Source of the DNA: Ralstonia sp. A12
GTDB taxonomy: Bacteria > Pseudomonadota > Gammaproteobacteria > Burkholderiales > Burkholderiaceae
Length of the DNA stretch: 64,000 nt
Assembly (NCBI RefSeq): GCF_000801955.1
Contig: NZ_JSZO01000009.1
Coordinates: 62,001 to 126,000 of the forward strand
Direction of reading: 5' to 3'
Under the pieces are notes generated by a model. The model was not told the DNA's origin. It saw nothing but the letters and a program-made list of their open reading frames with translations, and did not search any database. Positions 17,148-25,367 of the stretch are shown here, in pieces. Position 1 is the stretch's first letter; every line of letters starts with the position of its first letter. The translations under genes were made by a program, and so were the position numbers.

Positions 17148-17603
17148 CCAAATTCAGTAAAACGGTGCGTCAAATCATCACCGCAACCCAATGCGGCTCG
17201 CTGTCAAATTGTGTTGTTGCATAATCGCGCCGAAGCGCGCGCGGTGTGAGATGCAAAGGCGTGGAGCCTTACGAGAATGCGGATTTCCTTAGTGATCCTG
17301 GGCGGCAGCGCTGATGTCTGCGTGCTTGCCTCTCGCAAGGTCCGCCCACTAAACTCCCCGTGCCGCTTTCGTGCCATGAGGGAAAGCGGCCGAGGCGTGG
17401 AACCCTCGGTCTTGCCGGGCGAGAACCTGAGCATAGGGTCTCGTCCTCAATCTCCCATGGCCGCTCTCCCTTCTGGGCGAGCCGGCAGGGACGGCTTCGG
17501 CCGTGCCGGAGGTAAGACCGGTGTTCCAACCTTGCCCGTGCTCGCCCACCCGCCTTTCGCAGGTGGCGCGTTTCATCACGTTTCACGTTGACTGGAACCC
17601 GCT
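17148..17603. other. Structured intergenic element with serial hairpins
   Basis: This 456-base gap holds no convincing protein gene but an unusual chain of inverted repeats. They are GGGCGG 17300-17305 with CCGCCC 17342-17347, enclosing CTTGC/GCAAG 17325-17339; GCCGCTTTC 17362-17370 with GAAAGCGGC 17382-17390; GAGAACCT/AGGGTCTC 17421-17442 (one mismatch); CCGGCA/TGCCGG 17482-17509 enclosing CGGC-TTCG-GCCG; GGTAAG/CTTGCC 17511-17536; and CCACC/GGTGG 17546-17566. It leads directly into the small gene at 17604, so a structured 5' leader or a separate RNA is plausible. Confidence 0.5.
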
Positions 17604-17852
17604 ATGAAAGAACCCCCAACATTCCCCGATCTCCGCCGCTATCAGGCGCATGCTGATCTGTTCGACAAGCTTTCCAAGCTGCGAGCATTCCTGAGCATGC
17701 TGCACGCAGGCGGCTTCGAGCATTTCCGCGCGCTGGAAGAGGCGCGCCAGGCAGAAATCTTGTGGACCTGTCTGGACTATGCGGAGGGGGCCTACACAGC
17801 GCTCACCATCTGGGATGGCATCGACACGCAAGAAGGCGCAGATCTTCACTGA
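17604..17852 (+). CDS. Small protein of unknown function
   Basis: An 82-residue acidic, mostly helical protein (MKEPPTFPDLRRYQAHADLF) with no signal peptide or membrane segment. The family is not recognised. It resembles the short helical proteins found in strain-variable positions of pseudomonads and Ralstonia. No canonical ribosome binding site is seen; the structured element directly upstream may control it. It lies between the effector module and the ABC transporter without an obvious link to either. Confidence 0.6.
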   Translation: MKEPPTFPDLRRYQAHADLFDKLSKLRAFLSMLHAGGFEHFRALEEARQAEILWTCLDYAEGAYTALTIWDGIDTQEGADLH

Positions 17853-17908
17853 CTCGTATGCGCGCCGAGCGGGTCGGCGGCGTATTCCACAGGCTCATGT
17901 CACTCCCT

Positions 17909-17927
17909 TGACACGCCGCCCGTGTCA
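17909..17927. promoter_or_regulatory. Inverted repeat overlapping a -35-like hexamer upstream of the ABC transporter
   Basis: TGACACG-CCGCC-CGTGTCA is a perfect 7-base inverted repeat with a 5-base spacer. It overlaps TTGACA at 17908-17913, and a weak -10 candidate GATAGG follows at 17932-17937. The rest of the 17853-18124 gap shows nothing else clear. The arrangement suits a repressor site in front of the transporter operon. Confidence 0.4.
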
Positions 17928-18124
17928 TATCGATAGGCAATCGGTATTGCTCCGATACGTAACTCTACGTAACCCTCGCCGACAAACCGCAAAACCAATC
18001 CCGGCGCGGGTTTCCGGGCCGTAAGCGACGCGTAATCGTCTTGGTACAAACCCCGATGTTTTGCGACGCAACAGCCGTTGACAATCGTCCGCACCAAAAA
18101 AGAGGCGGGAGACAAGAGGGAATC

Positions 18125-18895
18125 ATGGCGCAGGACATCATTCTCGAAACGCGCGGACTCACGAAGGCCTTCAAAGGCTTTACCGCCGTGTCCGACGTCA
18201 ACCTGCGCGTACAGCGTGGGTCGATCCATGCGCTCATCGGCCCGAACGGTGCCGGCAAGACGACCTGCTTCAACCTGCTGACCAAATTCCTGGTGCCCAC
18301 GCGCGGCACCATCCTGTTCAACGGCATCGACATCACGTCGGAAAAGCCGGCACAGATTGCCCGCCGCGGCGTGATCCGTTCGTTCCAGATCTCCGCCGTG
18401 TTTCCGCATCTGACCGTGATGGAAAACGTTCGCGTGGGGCTGCAGCGCCAGCTCGGCACGGCGTATGCGTTCTGGCGCAGCGAGCAATCGCTGAACGTGC
18501 TCAATGAGCGCGCAATGGCGCTGCTCGAGCAGGTGGGCCTGACGCAGTTCGCGCACACCGTGACGGTGGAACTGCCCTATGGCCGCAAGCGCGCACTGGA
18601 GATTGCCACCACGCTGGCGATGGAGCCCGAGCTGATGCTGCTCGACGAGCCCACGCAGGGCATGGGCCACGAAGATGTGGACCGCGTGACCGAGCTGATC
18701 AAGCGCGTGTCCGAGGGCCGCACGATCCTGATGGTGGAGCACAACATGAACGTGGTGTCCTCCATCGCCGACAAGATCACGGTGTTGCAGCGTGGCCAGA
18801 TTCTGGCCGAAGGCCCGTACGAAGACGTCTCGAAGAATCCGCAGGTGATGGAAGCCTATATGGGCACCGCCGATGCGGCGCTGGAAGGCCATTGA
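18125..18895 (+). CDS. livG: Branched-chain amino acid-type ABC transporter ATP-binding protein (LivG-like)
   Basis: A 256-residue nucleotide-binding subunit. The start at 18125 gives the usual MAQDIILETRGLTKAFKGF opening. Walker A is GPNGAGKTT, the signature region YGRKRALEIATTLA is in the diverged form common to LivG, Walker B is LMLLDEPTQGM, and the H-loop is VEHNM. It pairs with the second ATPase 84 bases downstream to drive uptake through the two permeases at 21085-22970. Confidence 0.9.
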   Translation: MAQDIILETRGLTKAFKGFTAVSDVNLRVQRGSIHALIGPNGAGKTTCFNLLTKFLVPTRGTILFNGIDITSEKPAQIARRGVIRSFQISAVFPHLTVMENVRVGLQRQLGTAYAFWRSEQSLNVLNERAMALLEQVGLTQFAHTVTVELPYGRKRALEIATTLAMEPELMLLDEPTQGMGHEDVDRVTELIKRVSEGRTILMVEHNMNVVSSIADKITVLQRGQILAEGPYEDVSKNPQVMEAYMGTADAALEGH

Positions 18896-18979
18896 GGCCA
18901 CTGATCAGCTCGGACTGATCTGCGATGCGGCTGCGCGCTGCATCACCGAACGCTTGACCCGAACACACGAGAACACTGC

Positions 18980-19720
18980 ATGAGCACGCCCGCGCTCCAG
19001 ATCAAGGACTTGCACGCCTGGTACGGTGAATCGCACATCCTGCATGGTGTCGACCTGACCGTGAACCGCGGCGAGGTCGTCACGCTGCTCGGCCGCAACG
19101 GCGCGGGCCGCACCACCACGCTGCGCGCGATCATGGGCCTGGTGGGGTCGCGCAAGGGTTCCATCGTCGTGCATGACGCCGGTGGCCAAGGCGTGGAGAC
19201 CATCGACCTGCCCACGCACAAGATTGCTCACTGCGGCATTGGCTACTGCCCGGAAGAGCGCGGCATCTTCTCCAGCCTGTCGTGCGAAGAGAACCTGATG
19301 CTGCCGCCGGTGCTCAAGGACCAGGTGGCCAAGAGCGGCAATCCTGGCATGAGCATCGACGAGATCTACGAGATGTTCCCCAACCTGAAGGAGCGTCGCC
19401 AGAGTCAAGGCACGCGCCTGTCGGGCGGCGAACAGCAGATGCTGGCGGTCGGACGCATCCTGCGCACGGGCGCGAACCTGCTGCTGCTCGATGAGATTTC
19501 CGAAGGCTTGGCCCCGGTGATCGTGCAGGCGCTGGCCCGCATGATCCTGATGCTCAAGAAGCGCGGCTATACGGTGGTGATGGTGGAGCAGAATTTCCGC
19601 TTTGCCGCACCGCTGGCCGATCGCTTCTATGTGATGGAACACGGCCGCATCGTCGAGCGTTTCGAGGCGGCGCAGTTGCAGGACAAGATGCCGGTGCTGC
19701 ACGAATTGCTCGGCGTTTAG
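18980..19720 (+). CDS. livF: Branched-chain amino acid-type ABC transporter ATP-binding protein (LivF-like) with altered Walker A
   Basis: A 246-residue LivF-type subunit with Q-loop region, signature LSGGEQQM, Walker B LLLLDEISEGLAP and H-loop VEQNF. The Walker A reads GRNGAGRTT: the invariant lysine is Arg44 (codon CGC at 19109-19111). LivF proteins normally also diverge at Walker B (EISEGL), as here. Whether the subunit hydrolyses ATP is open; the intact LivG partner could carry turnover. It is the second gene of the transporter operon. Confidence 0.88.
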   Translation: MSTPALQIKDLHAWYGESHILHGVDLTVNRGEVVTLLGRNGAGRTTTLRAIMGLVGSRKGSIVVHDAGGQGVETIDLPTHKIAHCGIGYCPEERGIFSSLSCEENLMLPPVLKDQVAKSGNPGMSIDEIYEMFPNLKERRQSQGTRLSGGEQQMLAVGRILRTGANLLLLDEISEGLAPVIVQALARMILMLKKRGYTVVMVEQNFRFAAPLADRFYVMEHGRIVERFEAAQLQDKMPVLHELLGV

Positions 19721-19795
19721 GACGGTTTCCCCATCGATTTGCATGACCCATGCGCCAGCGTGATTCGCGGCGCGCACGACACAGGAGACAAGACC

Positions 19796-21004
19796 ATGAC
19801 ACTCAAGAAGCTGGCTGGTGCACTGATGGCGGTAGGACTGGGCGCAGCAGCATTCGGCGCACACGCACAGGTAAGCGGCGACAAGGTGAAGATCGGCTAT
19901 ATCACCGATCTCTCGGGCCTGTATGCCGACATCGACGGCCAAGGCGGCGTCGAGGCGGTCAAGATGGCGATTGAGGATGCGGGCGGCAAGGTGCTCGGCA
20001 AGCCGATCGAGCTTGTGACCGCTGACCACCAGAACAAGGCCGACATCGCTGCCTCCAAGGCGCGCGAGTGGATGGACCAGCAGGGCGTGGACATGCTGCT
20101 GGGCGGCACCAACTCCGCTACCTCGCTGGCGATGGCCAAGGTGGCCGCCGAGAAGAAGCGCCCGTTCATTGCCATTGGTGCAGGTACGGCACGCCTGACG
20201 AACGAAGAGTGCACGCCGTACACGATTCACTACGCATATGACACGGTGGCGCTGGCCAAGGGCACCGGCAGCGCGGTGGTCAAACAGGGCGGCAAGTCGT
20301 GGTTCTTCCTGACCGCCGACTACGCTTTCGGCCACTCGCTGGAGAACGACACCGCAGCCGTGGTCAAGGCCAACGGTGGCACGGTGGTGGGCTCGGTCAA
20401 GCACCCGCTGTCGGCATCGGACTTCTCGTCGTACCTGCTGCAGGCGCAGTCGTCCAAGGCGCAGATCCTGGGCCTGGCGAATGCTGGCGGCGACACGATC
20501 AACTCGATCAAGGCGGCCAAGGAATTCGGCATCACCAAGTCGATGAAGATCGCTGGCCTGCTGATGTTCATCAACGACGTGCACAGCCTGGGCCTGCAAA
20601 CGGCCGAAGGCCTGTTGATGACCGACAGCTGGTACTGGGACATGAACGACGCCACGCGCAAGTTTGCCAACCGCTACTTCATGAAGATGAAGAAGATGCC
20701 GAGCAGCCTGCAAGCGGCTGACTACTCGGCGGTGTCGAACTACATCAAGGCCGTGGCCGCTGCTGGTACGGATGATCCGGACAAGGTGATCGCCCAACTG
20801 AAGAAGACCGAGCTCAACGACTTCTTCGCCAAGGGCAAGATCCGCGCCGATGGCCGCTACGTGCACGACATGTACCTGATGCAGGTGAAGACCCCGGCTG
20901 AATCGAAGAAGCCGTGGGACTACATGAAGATCGTGACGGACATTCCGGGCGACCAGGCGTTCACCACCCCGGCCGAGTCGAAGTGCTCGCTGATGAAGAA
21001 ATAA
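19796..21004 (+). CDS. Periplasmic substrate-binding protein of the ABC transporter (LivK-like)
   Basis: A 402-residue type I periplasmic binding protein. The start at 19796 follows CAGGAGA and opens a signal peptide cleaved at AHA-Q. The mature start KVKIGYITDLSGLYADIDG and the repeated Rossmann-like lobes (Peripla_BP_6) are typical of the amino-acid-binding branch. The usual ligands are branched-chain amino acids, but Burkholderiales use many such systems for amides and aromatic acids. Its place between ATPases and permeases is unusual but makes the operon complete. Confidence 0.9.
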   Translation: MTLKKLAGALMAVGLGAAAFGAHAQVSGDKVKIGYITDLSGLYADIDGQGGVEAVKMAIEDAGGKVLGKPIELVTADHQNKADIAASKAREWMDQQGVDMLLGGTNSATSLAMAKVAAEKKRPFIAIGAGTARLTNEECTPYTIHYAYDTVALAKGTGSAVVKQGGKSWFFLTADYAFGHSLENDTAAVVKANGGTVVGSVKHPLSASDFSSYLLQAQSSKAQILGLANAGGDTINSIKAAKEFGITKSMKIAGLLMFINDVHSLGLQTAEGLLMTDSWYWDMNDATRKFANRYFMKMKKMPSSLQAADYSAVSNYIKAVAAAGTDDPDKVIAQLKKTELNDFFAKGKIRADGRYVHDMYLMQVKTPAESKKPWDYMKIVTDIPGDQAFTTPAESKCSLMKK

Positions 21005-21084
21005 GCAGGTAAGCAATCTGGCGCTGCTGCCCACGTGGGTGGCAGTGCCGTCTATGTTGTGTTGGTGTTCTTTCCCTGACCGCG

Positions 21085-21969
21085 ATGGAAATCTTCGGCG
21101 TTCCGCTACCGGCCATGCTCAGCCAGCTGCTGCTGGGTCTGGTCAACGGTTCCTTCTATGCGATGTTGAGCCTGGGCCTTGCGGTCATCTTCGGGCTGCT
21201 CAACGTCATCAATTTTGCGCACGGTGCGCTGTTCATGCTGGGCGCGGTGCTCACGTGGATGGGCTTCTCGTACCTGGGCCTGCCGTACTGGGCCATGCTG
21301 GTGCTCTCGCCGCTGGCGATCGGCGTGCTGGGCATGGTGATCGAGCGCACGCTGTTGCGCTTCATCTACAAGCTTGACCACCTGTACGGCCTGCTGCTCA
21401 CGCTGGGTGTGACGCTCGTCCTGGAGGGGGTGTTCCGCGCCATCTACGGGGTGTCGGGCCTGCCGTATGACACGCCCGAACTGCTGCAGGGTGCGACGGA
21501 TCTCGGCTTCATGATGCTGCCCAACTATCGCGCTTGGGTGGTGGTGGCCTCGCTGGCGGTGTGCTTCGCCACCTGGTTCATGATCGAGAAGACGAAGCTG
21601 GGCGCGTACCTGCGTGCTGGCACGGAGAACCCGAAGCTGGTCGAAGCCTTTGGTGTGAACGTGCCGCTGATGGTCACGCTCACCTACGGCTTTGGTGTGG
21701 CGCTCGCGGCGTTTGCCGGCGTGCTGGCGGCACCGGTCATCCAGATTTCGCCGCTGATGGGGCAGAGCATGATCATCACCGTGTTTGCGGTGGTGGTGAT
21801 CGGCGGCATGGGCTCGATCCTCGGTTCGATCATCACCGGGTTGGGCCTGGGTGTGATCGAGGGGCTGACCAAGGTGTTTTATCCACAGGCGTCGGCCACC
21901 GTGGTGTTCGTGATCATGGTGCTGGTGCTGCTGGTGCGTCCGGCCGGCCTGTTCGGTAAAGAGAAATAA
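21085..21969 (+). CDS. livH: ABC transporter permease (LivH-like)
   Basis: A 294-residue inner-membrane permease with about eight hydrophobic segments. The opening, LLLGLVNGSFYAMLSLGLAVIFGLLNVINFAHGALFM, contains the FGLLNVINFAHGA block diagnostic for LivH. The tail VLLVRPAGLFGKEK is also typical. It forms the translocation pore with the next gene, whose start overlaps this stop by one base. Confidence 0.92.
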   Translation: MEIFGVPLPAMLSQLLLGLVNGSFYAMLSLGLAVIFGLLNVINFAHGALFMLGAVLTWMGFSYLGLPYWAMLVLSPLAIGVLGMVIERTLLRFIYKLDHLYGLLLTLGVTLVLEGVFRAIYGVSGLPYDTPELLQGATDLGFMMLPNYRAWVVVASLAVCFATWFMIEKTKLGAYLRAGTENPKLVEAFGVNVPLMVTLTYGFGVALAAFAGVLAAPVIQISPLMGQSMIITVFAVVVIGGMGSILGSIITGLGLGVIEGLTKVFYPQASATVVFVIMVLVLLVRPAGLFGKEK

Positions 21970-22970
21970 TGCGAAGCGGCACTATGCAAAACACCTCTTC
22001 CCTCAAATACGTCCTGTACGGCCTGCTGTTGGTGGCGCTGATTGCGGCGCCGCTGGTGGGCGCGTACCCGGTGTTCGTCGCCAAGCTGCTGTGCTTTGCG
22101 CTGTTTGCGTCGGCCTTCAACCTGCTGCTGGGCTATACGGGGCTGCTCTCGTTCGGGCACGCGGCGTTCTTTGGCGGTGCGGGCTACGTGGCCGGTTACA
22201 TGATGCGTGACCTGCATGTCACGCCGGAGCTGGGCCTGCTGGCTGGCACGGCGGCGGGCGCCTTCATCGGGCTGATCGTCGGTCTGCTGGCCATCCGCCG
22301 CCAGGGCATCTACTTCGCGATGATCACGCTGGCGCTGGCGCAGATGCTGTACTTCTTCTGCCTGCAGGTGCCGTTCACCGGCGGTGAGGATGGCCTGCAG
22401 GGCGTGCCGCGCGGCAAGCTGTTCGGCGTGCTGGACCTGGCGGATGACCGGACGCTGTATTACGTGGTGCTGGTGATCGTGGCGGCAGCCTTCCTGCTGA
22501 TCGTGCGCACCATCCACTCGCCGTTCGGGCAGATCCTCAAGGCCATCAAGGAGAACGAGCCGCGCGCCACGTCCCTCGGCTATGACACCGACCGCTTCAA
22601 GCTGCTGGCCTTCGTGCTGTCGGCGGCGCTGACGGGTCTGGCCGGCTCGCTCAAGACGCTGGTGCTCGGCTTCGAGACGTTAACCGATGTGCACTGGTCG
22701 ATGTCGGGTTCGGTCATCCTGATGACGCTGGTGGGTGGCCTGGGTATCCTGTCGGGCCCGCTGCTGGGCGCGGCGCTGGTGATTGCGCTGGAAAACAAGC
22801 TCGGCGACATCGGTACCTTCCTGGCGGGCGCCACCGGCTTCGACGGCTTTAACGTGCTGGGCGAGTCGGTCACGACGGTCACGGGTGCGATCTTCGTGAT
22901 CTGCGTGCTGACCTTCCGCCGCGGCATCATGGGCGAAATTGCTGCACGTGTACCTTGGTTGCGGCGCTAG
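21969..22970 (+). CDS. livM: ABC transporter permease (LivM-like)
   Basis: A 333-residue permease with 8-10 hydrophobic segments and the LivM hallmark FNLLLGYTGLLSFGHAAFFGGAGY. The cytoplasmic loop IKENEPRATSLGYDTDRFKLLAFV is the EAA-like ATPase contact. An alternative start at 21984 (MQNTSSLKY) would remove five residues. It is the last gene of the operon livG-livF-binding protein-livH-livM, followed by an untranslated stretch and a strong terminator. Confidence 0.92.
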   Translation: MRSGTMQNTSSLKYVLYGLLLVALIAAPLVGAYPVFVAKLLCFALFASAFNLLLGYTGLLSFGHAAFFGGAGYVAGYMMRDLHVTPELGLLAGTAAGAFIGLIVGLLAIRRQGIYFAMITLALAQMLYFFCLQVPFTGGEDGLQGVPRGKLFGVLDLADDRTLYYVVLVIVAAAFLLIVRTIHSPFGQILKAIKENEPRATSLGYDTDRFKLLAFVLSAALTGLAGSLKTLVLGFETLTDVHWSMSGSVILMTLVGGLGILSGPLLGAALVIALENKLGDIGTFLAGATGFDGFNVLGESVTTVTGAIFVICVLTFRRGIMGEIAARVPWLRR

Positions 22971-23184
22971 GGTCACAATAGCGGGAAATGGCGTCGTATC
23001 CCCCCCCGAAAGGGTGATCTCGGAGCTTATTTGGTGCTTAGTGCACCGTAAGGGTTTGCTCTAGTTGTTGCGTTGCGGTGCATTCTTTACAGTCTCGTTA
23101 CGGTTTTCGCACGAGATAAATGAGGCGGGAGCGAGGAGACGACAGCACACACCGCACGTACGGTGGAGATGCAAAATAGATAAA
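22971..23184 (+). other. Long 3' untranslated stretch with hairpins after livM
   Basis: No gene is seen. Hairpins GGTGC-TTAGT-GCACC (23033-23047) and TCTCGT/ACGAGA (23093-23116) precede the terminator at 23185. Such a structured tail ending in a strong terminator could be processed into a small RNA, or be transcribed from its own promoter. Confidence 0.35.
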
Positions 23185-23217
23185 GGCCCTGCCTGGTGAT
23201 CCCCGGCAGGGCCTTTT
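23185..23217 (+). terminator. Strong intrinsic terminator after the ABC transporter operon
   Basis: GGCCCTGCC (23185-23193) pairs perfectly with GGCAGGGCC (23205-23213), loop of 11, followed by TTTT and preceded by AAA. It can therefore stop transcription in both directions, including the convergent small gene ending at 23229. Confidence 0.88.
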
Positions 23218-23228
23218 AGTTTGTGCCT

Positions 23229-23465
23229 TCAGTGCACGGCGCTTGCCGCCAACAGGGCCCGGCCCCGGGCGCTGACTGTCACCAGATGCAGTTCTGGTGG
23301 AAACCCGGGTGCGCAGTCCACCAGCCCATCGATGCACGCATCTTCCCAGATTGACAAGCGCGGACACGACGTTCGCCAGGTTTCCAGCACCTCTGCGTAA
23401 GGCCTGGGCCGCTCGGCAAGCGACTGCAGCAATTGCAGCGTGAGAGCACGGGTCGGGTCGGGCAT
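23229..23465 (-). CDS. Small winged-helix-like protein of unknown function
   Basis: A 78-residue protein starting MPDPTRALTLQLLQSLAERP. The pattern of two helices, the segment CPRLSIWEDACIDGLV and a short beta wing LHLVTVSARGRALLA is that of small winged-helix proteins conserved in Burkholderiales. DNA binding is not shown. The start at 23465 was preferred over a longer frame (17 extra residues) because the fold begins there. It ends just before the bidirectional terminator. Confidence 0.6.
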   Translation of the reverse strand: MPDPTRALTLQLLQSLAERPRPYAEVLETWRTSCPRLSIWEDACIDGLVDCAPGFPPELHLVTVSARGRALLAASAVH

Positions 23466-23586
23466 GCTGGGGCTCCTTGGGATCACCCACCCATTCTGGT
23501 CGGCGCCGATGCACAAGAGAAATGCATTCGGAGTCGACGCCTATGCGGGCGCTGCATGACAATGGCGCCTTCGCTGTGAGCCGCCC

Positions 23587-24024
23587 ATGACCCTGTCCAC
23601 CCGCCTTGCCACGCCCGATGACCGATCGCGCCTGTTGGCCGCCATCGCATCGAGCGCTTCGCCTCTGCAATTAGCACACGCCGTTGACACGCTGCTGGCC
23701 CAGCCGAGTGTGCATCCGTGCTTTCTTGTCGAGGCGGATGGAGCACTGGTTGGTGTTGCGCCGATCACGCTGGTGCCGCACGTGGCGCTGGGCGGGTTAG
23801 TGGCGTGGCTGCCGGTCGGCGTGATGCTGTTTTCCGATGACGTGGCCACGCGGGACGCGGCGCTGGCTGCCGTCGGTGAGTACGCTCGCGCACATGGCAT
23901 ACTCCATGTCCTGCTGCCGCCCGCGGCGCTTGCCGCGTATGACGCCACCGCGCTGGGCTTTGCGCCGGATGCGTCCGGCTGCTGGCGCCGCAGCGCGCGC
24001 CCGTCGCCCAAGTCGCTGGGCTAA
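23587..24024 (+). CDS. GNAT-like acetyltransferase domain protein
   Basis: A 145-residue protein starting MTLSTRLATPDDRSRLLAAI, the beta1-alpha1 opening of many GCN5-related acetyltransferases, followed by CFLVEADGALVGVAPITLVPH in the beta2-beta3-beta4 position. The last part, HVLLPPAALAAYDATALGF, resembles the usual alpha4/beta6 end. The classical acetyl-CoA loop (Q/RxxGxG/A) is not clear, so activity is uncertain. It may be co-transcribed with the permease gene 35 bases downstream. Confidence 0.6.
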   Translation: MTLSTRLATPDDRSRLLAAIASSASPLQLAHAVDTLLAQPSVHPCFLVEADGALVGVAPITLVPHVALGGLVAWLPVGVMLFSDDVATRDAALAAVGEYARAHGILHVLLPPAALAAYDATALGFAPDASGCWRRSARPSPKSLG

Positions 24025-24059
24025 TCCGTACCGATCACCCGCCTGTTTCTGTTTCCCTG

Positions 24060-24818
24060 ATGGAATTCGTTTTGCTCGCCGCAGCCGGCTTTCTGGCTGG
24101 CCTGATCGATGCCGTGGCCGGTGGTGGCGGCCTCGTGCAGATTCCCGCGCTGTTCTCGGCATACCCGAACATCGCGCCGGCCACGCTGATCGGCACCAAC
24201 AAGGTCGCGTCGATGTCGGGTACGGCCACGGCGGCAGTGCGCTATGGCCGCACGGTGCGCATCTATTGGGGGGCGACGGCACCGGCGGTGGTCACGGCGT
24301 TTGCGTTCTCGCTGCTGGGCGCGTGGGCGCTCATGCATATCCCCGCCGAACCGCTGCGCCGCGCGCTGCCGTTCGTGCTGGCAGTGCTGCTGATCTATAC
24401 GGTGGCCAAAAAGAACCTGGGTGCGGAACACGCTCCCAGCCTCGCCGGTTGGCGCGAGCGCGCGGCCGCGTTGTTGGCCGGTGCCGTCATCGGCTTCTAC
24501 GACGGTGTGTTTGGCCCAGGCACCGGCAGCTTCCTGATGATCGTGTTTGTGCGCGTGTTCGGGTACGACTTCCTGCACGCGTCGGCTTCCACCAAGATCG
24601 TCAACCTGGCGACCAACGTGGCGGCCTTGCTGCTGCTGGCCTCCAAGGGCCACGTGTGGTGGCAGCTCGGCCTGGTGATGGCCGTGGCCAACGTAGCCGG
24701 CAATCAGGTGGGCAGCCACCTTGCGCTGCGGCACGGCAGCCGCTTCGTGCGCAAGGTGTTCATCGTGGTGGTGCTGGCGCTGATTCTGAAGACGGCCTAC
24801 GACGCGTTTATCCGTTGA
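24060..24818 (+). CDS. TauE/SafE (TSUP) family membrane transporter
   Basis: A 252-residue inner-membrane protein of about eight hydrophobic segments. Two TSUP half-repeats are visible: GFLAGLIDAVAGGGGLVQIPALF near the start and GFYDGVFGPGTGSFL in the middle, the glycine-rich re-entrant motifs of the family. Members export sulfite, sulfoacetate or related organic anions; the substrate here is unknown. Its end overlaps the convergent cupin gene by 11 bases. Confidence 0.88.
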   Translation: MEFVLLAAAGFLAGLIDAVAGGGGLVQIPALFSAYPNIAPATLIGTNKVASMSGTATAAVRYGRTVRIYWGATAPAVVTAFAFSLLGAWALMHIPAEPLRRALPFVLAVLLIYTVAKKNLGAEHAPSLAGWRERAAALLAGAVIGFYDGVFGPGTGSFLMIVFVRVFGYDFLHASASTKIVNLATNVAALLLLASKGHVWWQLGLVMAVANVAGNQVGSHLALRHGSRFVRKVFIVVVLALILKTAYDAFIR

Positions 24819-25185
24819 GCTGGGTGTCGAGCGCCACCGTGCGCTCGGTAATCACATCGCCCGTGTGCTGCGTGGTCACGGTCTCAATCAGCATGATCCC
24901 GCATTCCTCGTCAGCAACAGGGCAGTGGCGCACGCCGCGCGGCACCACGCAGAACTCGCCGGGGCCGAGGTGCACGTCGGCACGGTCTTCGAAGGCGATC
25001 TTCAGGCGGCCGTAGACCACGAAGAACAGTTCGTCTTCGTTCGGGTGGTCGTGCCAGACGAACTCGCCCTTGAGCTTGGCGACCTTGATGTACTGGTCAT
25101 TGACCTGGCCGACGATGCGCGGCGACCAATAGTCCGTCACCTGTTCCAGTGCGTGCGCGACCTGCACGGTGTGTCCTGCGAGCAT
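24808..25185 (-). CDS. Small cupin-domain protein
   Basis: A 125-residue single-domain cupin. The metal-binding first motif is GEFVWHDHPNEDELFFVVYGRL (two His and a Glu), and the second motif GPGEFCVVPRGVRHCP carries the last His. The start at 25185 follows GGAG; a longer frame adds 19 residues. Such cytoplasmic cupins include small dioxygenases and isomerases; the substrate is unknown. It is convergent with the TSUP gene. Confidence 0.82.
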   Translation of the reverse strand: MLAGHTVQVAHALEQVTDYWSPRIVGQVNDQYIKVAKLKGEFVWHDHPNEDELFFVVYGRLKIAFEDRADVHLGPGEFCVVPRGVRHCPVADEECGIMLIETVTTQHTGDVITERTVALDTQLNG

Positions 25186-25367
25186 GATGGGCTCCAGTGT
25201 GGGGAGGCCCTGAAGATAGGGGCGCACCCTGCGCATTCCCAACCAATCTTTCTAATTGCACGGATCACGCGGGCTAATGCCGGGGTGCACGGGGATGGTG
25301 CTGTCACTGGATTGACGCATGCACACACTAGGCTGCAAGGTTCCGCCTTCTTCTGTGCAGCAGTGCC

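Noticed and set aside
17269-17591. Short frames on both strands in the structured element
   Set aside because: The translated strings look non-coding, and the strong inverted repeats explain the base pattern better.
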